From contig JAUMIR010000003.1 of the NCBI GenBank assembly GCA_030847615.1, positions 71,682,001-71,746,000 of the forward strand: a stretch of DNA of 64,000 bases. The letters run 5' to 3'. Positions within the stretch are counted from its first letter, which is position 1; each line of letters begins with the position of its first letter. A program made the position numbers and the translations under genes. Below the pieces are notes generated by a model that searched no databases, was not told the DNA's origin, and worked only from the letters and a program-made list of their open reading frames with translations. Below are positions 58,113-64,000 of the stretch, piece by piece. Origin of the DNA: Gambelia wislizenii (taxonomy: Eukaryota; Chordata; Lepidosauria; Squamata; Crotaphytidae).

Positions 58113-58445
58113 AGGACTTTTTCGGACGGAGAAATACACCGCAAGAATGGTCGTCCCTCTTGCGACCTGCTGCACGGCGGGGTGTGTGTGTTTCGTATGA
58201 CGCCGTCCCCCTGCCAATTCTGTTCCGGTACAAATCACAGCTCTAGCATCATATTTGGCCGTTTCTTAATCACAGAAGTTGACCGTGATTAAGAAACGGC
58301 AAAATATGACACTGGAGCTGCGATCTGTATCGGAACAGAATCGGCAGGGGGACGGCATCATACAAAATGCCCCCCCCTGCCATGCAGCAGCGTCACAAGA
58401 GGGACACCCCTTCTTGCGGTGTATTTCTCGGTCTGAAAAAGTCCT
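58113..58445. mobile_element. Fold-back (palindromic) MITE nested in the hAT
   Basis: Ends AGGACTTTTTCGGACGGAG / CGGTCTGAAAAAGTCCT. The arms, about 160 bp each, are near-complementary; for example 'ggccgtttcttaatcac' at 58257 pairs with 'gtgattaagaaacggc'. The loop is about 11 bp. Flanks taactttg / taagttag suggest a worn 8-bp duplication. Confidence 0.88.
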
Positions 58446-58689
58446 AAGTTAGATTGTTGTGATATTGTGACAAGTTAAAGTTAACTAACAAATAGTGCGA
58501 CTATAATTGGTGAGTATTATTTATTTATTTTGTAATAATTATGTGCGCTTTACAATTAATAATATCATGTTTATTTATTTCATTTGTATTTATTTTAGTC
58601 TGTTTTTTACAAAAATATTTCAAAAAAATGACAAAAAAAATTAATTAAAAATACCTCCATAAAATTTTTATTTTTTTTTACAGATATTA

Positions 58690-60372
58690 ATGGCTCAACC
58701 AAAGAAAAAAATGTAGACAATATAATATTGAATATTTGAATATGGCTTTATTGAGTCACCTGTAAACAATACATTACCAATGTGCCTGATTTGCCAGAAC
58801 GTTTTATCAAACGAAGCTATGAAGCCCTCCAGACTACAAGAACATTTAACTAAAATTCATGGTGATAAAAAAGATAAGGATTTATCTTATTTTCGAACAC
58901 TAAAAAAAAAAAAAAAATCAAACAACTGACATTGGCAAAACTCTTTTCAACTGCAACCACACAAGATGGCGATGGCTTGCTTGCTTCTTACAATATTTTG
59001 TTAATGATTGCCAAATCGGGAAAACCTCATACTATTGGTGAAGAACTAATTATACCGGCTATAAGTGAAGTAATACGTACTGTGCTACACAAGCCAGCAT
59101 CTGATATTATCAAGAAAATTTCATTGAGCAATAATACAGTGCAAAGAAGAATTGATGAAATGACTCAAGATGTTGAAGATTCATTGTGTGACTATTTAAA
59201 AACATCTTGGTTTTCTATTCAACTTGATGAGTCAACTTTGTTAGGAGATGAAGCTTTACTTTTAGCATACGTGTGGTTCACAAAGGAAGAACAAATTTGC
59301 CAAGAATTATTATTTGCTAAATATTTGCAAACTGATATTAAAGGAGAATCAATATTTCATGCATTGGATGAGGTTTTTTTTTAAAGAAAAAGAAATACCT
59401 CTGAGTAATATCTTATCAGTAGCCACAGATGGTGCTTCAGCGATGGTAAGAAGCTACAGAGGTTTTCTTGCATATTTAAAAAAGGAGGTGCCGAATGTAT
59501 TCACAGTACACTGTATCATCCATCGTGAACATCTAGTTGCCAAAAATGTAAGTGTACGCCTACATAATTCATTACAATATGTAATTAAAGCTATCAATAC
59601 AATCAGAAGCAAATCATTGAATGACAGATTATTTAAACAGCTTTGTATTGAAGAATTTAATCGTTTGCTGCTTCATACAGAAGTTTGTTGGTTGTCAAAG
59701 GGTGCCTGTTTAGATAGGTTTTATAAGCTGTTTAACTTGGTGCTGGAGTTCTTGAAAGATAAAAATGATGCTTTACGATCCAATTTAATTCAATCCAAAA
59801 GTGACATTGCTTACTTGACCGACTTGTTTCAGAAATTTAATGAAAGCAATCTTCAGCTTCAAGGTGATGAACTGAATTTAATAAAAACTAAATCTGTTAT
59901 TTCTGCATTTGTGACAAAACGTCTTCTGTACAAACAAAATTTTGGGTGAGGGGAATTCAGCCAGTTCCCAAATTTATCAGGAGCAAAAAAAAAAAAAAAA
60001 AAAGATGAAGACATACTTTCTTATTGTGATCACTTGGATGCTCTCCATTCAGATTTTAATCAAAGATTTGATGATATTTTGAAAATAAACATACCTGATT
60101 GGATTGTGGATCCTTTTTCAAGTGCAAACACAGAAGAATCTCCACAGTTACAAGAAGAACTGATGGAAGTAACTACACATGATGAATTGAAATTTAAATT
60201 CAAAAGCGGCTACCAACAATTCTGCCTGCAAAAGGACACCCCTATGGCTTATCCTGAAATATGGACTGTAATTCAAAAGTTCTTAATTTCAATTCCTTCA
60301 TCATATTTAGTGGAACGTGGATTCAGTGCGGTAACCAATTTATTAACAAAAAAAGAAACTGATTGCAAATAG
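58690..60372 (+). pseudogene. hAT transposase with BED zinc finger (ZBED5/Buster-like), lightly damaged
   Basis: Begins ATGGCTCAACCAAAG (58690). A BED-type finger (CLIC...H-x4-H) lies at 58783-58860, then HTIGEELIIPAISEVI, QLDEST (first catalytic Asp at 59226), ATDGASAM (second Asp at 59428), HCIIHREHL and LLLHTEVCWLSKG. The C-terminal dimerisation segment YLVERGFSAVTNLL is near 60306. About 560 codons, full family length. Lesions: length errors in A or T runs (58710-58716, 58905-58918, 59374-59382), a compensating base loss near 58736, and one in-frame TGA at 59947 from a likely CGA codon. Homopolymer lesions could be assembly errors. It would cut and paste the element in the nucleus if restored; as it stands it is broken. 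Confidence 0.92.
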
Positions 60373-60523
60373 TCAATTGCGGTGATTTAAGATTACTGCT
60401 GACGAAAATAGAGTCGAGGATTACTAAATTGGTAACAGCATACCAGGTTCATCCTTCTCATTAAGATGATTTCAAATGTTTTAACTTTTTTTGTATTACC
60501 TTTCTATTCTGAGTTCAATAATA

Positions 60524-61817
60524 CAGTCGCCCCTCCACATTCGCGAACTTGACATTCGCGGTTTTGATTATTCGCGGTTTTGCGAGGGCCCCCCTGCCCC
60601 CCCAAAACCGTGACACGGGGCCTCCGGAGGCCCCGTGAAAGCCCTAGGAGGGAGCGGGGAGGGCCGGGGAGACCAACACGGGGCCTTCGGAGACCCTCCG
60701 GAGGCCCCGCGAAGGCCTTGGAAGGGAGGGGGAGGGCTGGGGAGGCCTCCACGGGGCCATCCGAGACCCTCCGGAGGCCCCGCGAAGGCCTTGGGAAGGA
60801 GGGGGAGGGCCGGGGAGGCCTTCACGGGGACCCCGGAGACGCTCTGGAGGCCCCATGAAGGCCCGGGGAGAGGGTGGGAAGGGCTGGGGAGGCGATCATG
60901 GGGCCTCCGGAGACGCTCCGAAGGCCCCATGAAGGCCTGGGGAAGGGCTGCGGAGGGCCGGGGAGGCCTCCATGGGGCCTCCGGAGACGCTCCGGAAGCC
61001 CCATGAAGGCCTGGGTGGGAGCGGGGAGGGCCGGGGAGGCCTCCATGGGGCCTCCGTAGACCCTCCAGAGGCCCCGCGAAGGCCTTGGGAAGGAGGGGGG
61101 AGGGCCGGGGAGGCCTCCACAGGGACCCCGGAGACGCTCCGGAGGCCCCATGAAGGCCCGGGAAGGGGGTGGGAAGGGCTGGGGAGGCGATCATGGGGCC
61201 TCCGGAGGCCCCACGAAGGCCCGGGGGGGGAGGGCCGGGGAGGCCTCCATGGGGCCTCCGGAGCGTCTCCGTAGGCCCCATGAAGGCCTGGGGAGGGAGG
61301 GGGGAGGGCCGGGAGAGGCCTCCATGGGGCCTCCAGAGATGCTCTGGAGGCCTCATGAAGGCCCGGGGAGGGGGTGGGGAGGGCCGGGAAGGCCTCCATG
61401 GGGCCTCCGGAGATGCTCCGGAGGCCCCATGAAGGCCTGGGGAGGGAGTGGGGAGGGCCGGGGAGGGTTCCATGGGGCCTCCAGAGGCCCCACGAAGGCC
61501 CGGGGAGGGAGGGGGGAGGGGCGGGTAAGCCTCCGCCGGGCCCCGCGAAGGCCTTGGGGGGGAGTGGGGAGGGCTGGGGAGGCCTCCGCGGGGCCTCCGG
61601 AGACTCTCCGGAGGCCCCGTTGAGGGCTTGGGCGGGAGGGGGTAGGGCTGGGGAGGCATCCACGGGGCCTCGGGAGAGTCTCCTGAGGCCCCGGGAAGGC
61701 CTAGGAAGGGAGTGGGGAGGCTGGGGAAAGTGACTTTGGGGCCTCCGGAGGCCCCATGGTCGCTATGGTGGGGGAGGGGGAGGGCAGTCGTTATCCGCAA
61801 ATGTGAAGGGACGACAG
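60524..61817. mobile_element. TA-flanked Tigger-like element filled with a ~74-bp GC-rich minisatellite
   Basis: Left end CAGTCGCCCCTCCACATTCG; right end AATGTGAAGGGACGACAG, with TA at 60522-60523 and 61818-61819. About 15 units of 73-75 bp (60620-61760) are built from CTCCGGAGGCCCC, ATGAAGGCC and GGGGAGGG. The first 70 bp is almost identical to that of 47371-49514. It lies 150 bp past the hAT transposase stop. Its own long minus-strand frame (to 410 codons) is repeat-derived. Confidence 0.9.
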
Positions 61818-62015
61818 TAGTTTCATAATTTCAAACTTCCATGTTTCTAATTTATACCTTTCTTTACTATATTTTACAAAAAAGGTAAAAACATTAATAC
61901 ATTTATCCTTCTGTTTAATTGCTATTAAAATTTTTAAAAAATTAATTTCCAGGGGCGCTGAGTAATATTTTTTCTGGAAAAGGGGCGGTAGGCCAAATAA
62001 ATTTGGGAACCACTG

Positions 62016-62804
62016 ATCTAGGGGAAACATGAATGAAGTCAGATCCCCTTAGTATTACAGATGATGTAACTAACTGATGTCAATAAAAGACACATCTGGC
62101 TGTAGTTGTCACTTGTGCTAATGACACAAGAAGACAGCAAGGCAGACCCCTAAGGTATGAACTTGGTTATTTAGGAGGAGCACAGCGTTTTCCAATATCA
62201 ATTGAATCCCTCAGTCACGAGCAGCAGAATTCATCACCTTGTCTGGAATAAATTTCACATGGCTTGCCATCATGTCCCCCAAACCTCCCTCCAAGCACCC
62301 ATTGACATTTGTTGAACTACTGTATATTTTAAATAGTTGTTTAGAAGAGAGAATTTGGGCTTGCACAATTTATCTCTGCCCTGTAGTACCATGATATGCT
62401 AATCTCACTCTTCTACTAAGTGTACAGGATTCCTAACCTATACTGTTTTTGGTCACCAAAAACAGAAACCATTTGTAGGAGTCAATCTAGATCAGAGTGG
62501 TGTTAAATACCATACTTGTGCCCCCTCGCCTGAGTCCCCTAATTTTTTGGGAGGAGGAATCATTCTTATTGGCTTCAAAATGCCCCCAACTGCCACTGGG
62601 AGGTGCAGGGGTAATTTTGCCACACATCTCCCCTGACTGTTTCAGGTCCAGAGAGGCTTAGTGAGGGCCAAAATATGGAGAAATTGCCCCCAGACCCCCG
62701 GGGGGTGAATTGGATGTGTGGGGGCCTCCAATATCCTGAAGGGAAGCAGTGCAGCTGTCTAACCACTGACAATTCCCCATCCCTGACTTTGACAGTGGCC
62801 AGAT
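62016..62804. other. hAT target duplication, then unassigned sequence
   Basis: ATCTAGGG at 62016-62023, followed by worn LINE-like and unassigned DNA. 62540-62760 resembles old hAT-like repeat text ('ttgcccccagacccccgggg'). Confidence 0.45.
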
Positions 62805-63020
62805 CACTAGTTGTAACGGTACCATTCTATTCTGCTTTGGTCAGATCTCATCTAGGGCTCAGTACAGGGCACAGCAATTTGATTATAAGCACAGAAATGG
62901 TGAGGTACCTGAAGACCAAGTCCTATGACGAAAGTTTGAAGGAGTTGGCAATATTTAGCGTGATCAAGGAGTATTAAGAGATGATACAATAGCCATCCTC
63001 AAAACCTTTAATAGGTTATC
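62805..63020 (+). mobile_element. CR1 LINE fragment
   Basis: 'ccattctattctgctttggt' and 'gacgaaagtttgaaggagtt' match the region 55800-56040 of the CR1 copy. Confidence 0.8.
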
Positions 63021-63228
63021 AGTCTGTTACAAAGGTGATGAATCAAATTTGTTTTCTCTTGCAGTTTTCTCTAGCAGTTCAGATGTGAACCAAGAAGGGG
63101 AATTTTGACAAAACTCTAGGAAGACTGTCCTGATGCCAACAGGATCTCCAACGGGAAATCAGAAAGCTTTGGTAAGTAGATTTTCCTTGGTTTTTTTCCA
63201 GGTTGTGAGGCCATGTTCTGGAATAGTT

Positions 63229-63274
63229 TCTTTCTGACGTTTTGCCTGCATCTGTGGCTGGCATCTTCAGAGAA
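63229..63274 (-). ncRNA. Hammerhead-ribozyme-like relic in Penelope 3' end
   Basis: CTGAAGA (complement of 63264-63270), then the GCC...GGC stem, then AAAACGTC. Only the first G of the expected GAAACGTC is changed (position 63243), making this the best preserved of the three copies. Confidence 0.55.
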
Positions 63275-63423
63275 TGGTTGGGAAGGTGTGTGTGTGGAGT
63301 TTATATGCTGTGAACCCCTGTTGGGGAGTATATGTAAATTTGTGTAATTGAATAGTTAGTTTCTGGGTATGGAAATGCAAGGCTCGTTAGTGTCTGTTTG
63401 GCTAATGGTTGGTTGATGGGCCA

Positions 63424-63820
63424 TTAACTGCTGGGAATCCCCATGTCCCTGGGTGGAATTCCTTTGTAAGTGCTAAGTTTTGATTCTATTGTTTTCAAAA
63501 CTGGCAGCCAGATTTTGTTTACTTTTAAGGTTTCTTCTTTCCTGTTGAAGTTGTCCAGGTGTTTGTGGATTTCAATAGCTTCTCTGTGCACTCTGACATG
63601 ATAGTTGTTGGCCTGGTCCAGAATTTCTGTGTTTTTAAATAGCATTTTGTGTCCAGGTTGGTTGATAAGACGTTCTGCTACTGCTGATTTTTCTGGCTGG
63701 CCCAGTCTGCAGTGTCTCTCATGTTCCTTGATTCGTATTTGCACACTGCATTTAGTGGTCCCTATGTAAACTTGTCCATAGCTGCGTGGTATGCGGTAAA
63801 CTCCTGCAGCCATGAGAGGG
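63424..63820 (-). pseudogene. Penelope GIY-YIG endonuclease
   Basis: 129-residue open frame with GVYRIPRSYGQVYIGTTKCSV; its GVY...VYIG corresponds to the GIY-YIG core and is followed by an RIKEHERHCR helix. It ends LPVLKTIESKLSTY and a short tail. The RT that should precede it is absent. No host role is indicated. Confidence 0.85.
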
Positions 63821-63822
63821 TC

Positions 63823-64000
63823 ACAGGACAGTGTGTACAGTGAAGGTTTTTAAAAATCGCAAAACCTTAACATTCAAAATGTTCTACATGTAGGCCACCA
63901 CCAGTTGTTGATGGTCAGTGACAAGCTATCATTGTCATTATCCTATCTGTTTTGTCCAGTTTGGATAAATGAGGGAATGCCTTAGCAGTTTCAGTTTCAA
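63823..64000. other. No gene recognised
   Basis: Window end; unassigned. Confidence 0.4.

Larger units (their letters stand above)
57620..62015 (+). mobile_element. hAT transposon, 4.4 kb, perfect 8-bp TSD
   Basis: Left end CAGTGATCCCCAAAGTGGGC; the right end in complement is CAGTGGTTCCCAAATTTATT. The flank ATCTAGGG is identical on both sides (57612-57619 and 62016-62023). The interior has a BED-finger/hAT transposase pseudogene (58690-60372), a fold-back element (58113-58445) and a minisatellite-filled Tigger-like element (60524-61817). Without these two it would be about 2.8 kb, a normal autonomous hAT size. The host around it looks like a worn LINE. Confidence 0.95.
63165..63822 (-). mobile_element. 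Penelope-like element, GIY-YIG and 3' end
   Basis: 5'-truncated: only the endonuclease (63424-63820) and the 3' end with hammerhead-like motif (63229-63274) remain. Highly similar to 6351-7010. Confidence 0.88.

Noticed and set aside
58690..60372. Domesticated ZBED-type host gene
   Set aside because: It lies inside intact hAT ends with a fresh target duplication and has frameshifts and a stop, so it is a transposon copy rather than a host gene.

Overview
The window is vertebrate nuclear DNA, most likely from a squamate reptile (lizard or snake). The evidence is one recognisable vertebrate exon in a CpG island, plus the repeat mix: Sauria-type tRNA SINEs with a BovB-like tail, BovB/RTE, CR1 and L2-type LINEs, Penelope-like elements, hAT and Tigger-like DNA transposons and a Helitron. 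There are no operons, no prokaryotic genes and no CRISPR array. All assignments come from reading the sequence; no database search was run.

The only host protein-coding sequence I can support is the first coding exon of HS6ST1 (heparan-sulfate 6-O-sulfotransferase 1), minus strand, 18504-19030. It ends in a clear splice donor and sits in a GC-rich CpG island that continues to about 19860. Exon 2 is not seen, so 1-18503 should be intron 1 and 19861-64000 is upstream, probably intergenic, sequence.

Layout. 1-18.5 kb (intron): two fold-back MITEs (5755-5990; 16963-17321), several hAT MITEs (one with a perfect 8-bp duplication at 15794-16229), Penelope-like relics (4.7 kb, 6.35-7.66 kb), SINEs and LINE tails. 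20-35 kb: BovB fragments broken by later insertions, five-copy and four-copy repeat families, Tigger-like MITEs. 36-43 kb: a split copy of a ~300-bp sequence also present at 31.7 kb, two abutting inverted copies of one MITE family, SINEs and a 5S-rRNA-derived SINE. 43.9-49.8 kb: one BovB LINE (minus strand) carrying five nested insertions, including a Helitron and a 2.1-kb TA-flanked element filled with a GC-rich minisatellite. 50-57 kb: hAT MITE, L2 and CR1 LINEs. 57.6-62.0 kb: a complete-ended 4.4-kb hAT transposon with perfect 8-bp target duplication and a lightly damaged BED-finger transposase, itself containing a fold-back element and a second minisatellite-filled TA-flanked element. 63-64 kb: a Penelope GIY-YIG relic.

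The most unusual items are the two minisatellite-bearing Tigger-like elements (47371-49514 and 60524-61817), which share termini and a ~74-bp unit; the first has additionally expanded a 63-bp unit. Other notable items are three decayed hammerhead-ribozyme-like motifs in Penelope ends, the near-intact hAT, the nested BovB chronology, and a MITE family whose conserved core looks like a promoter cassette. I found no convincing new multi-gene system.
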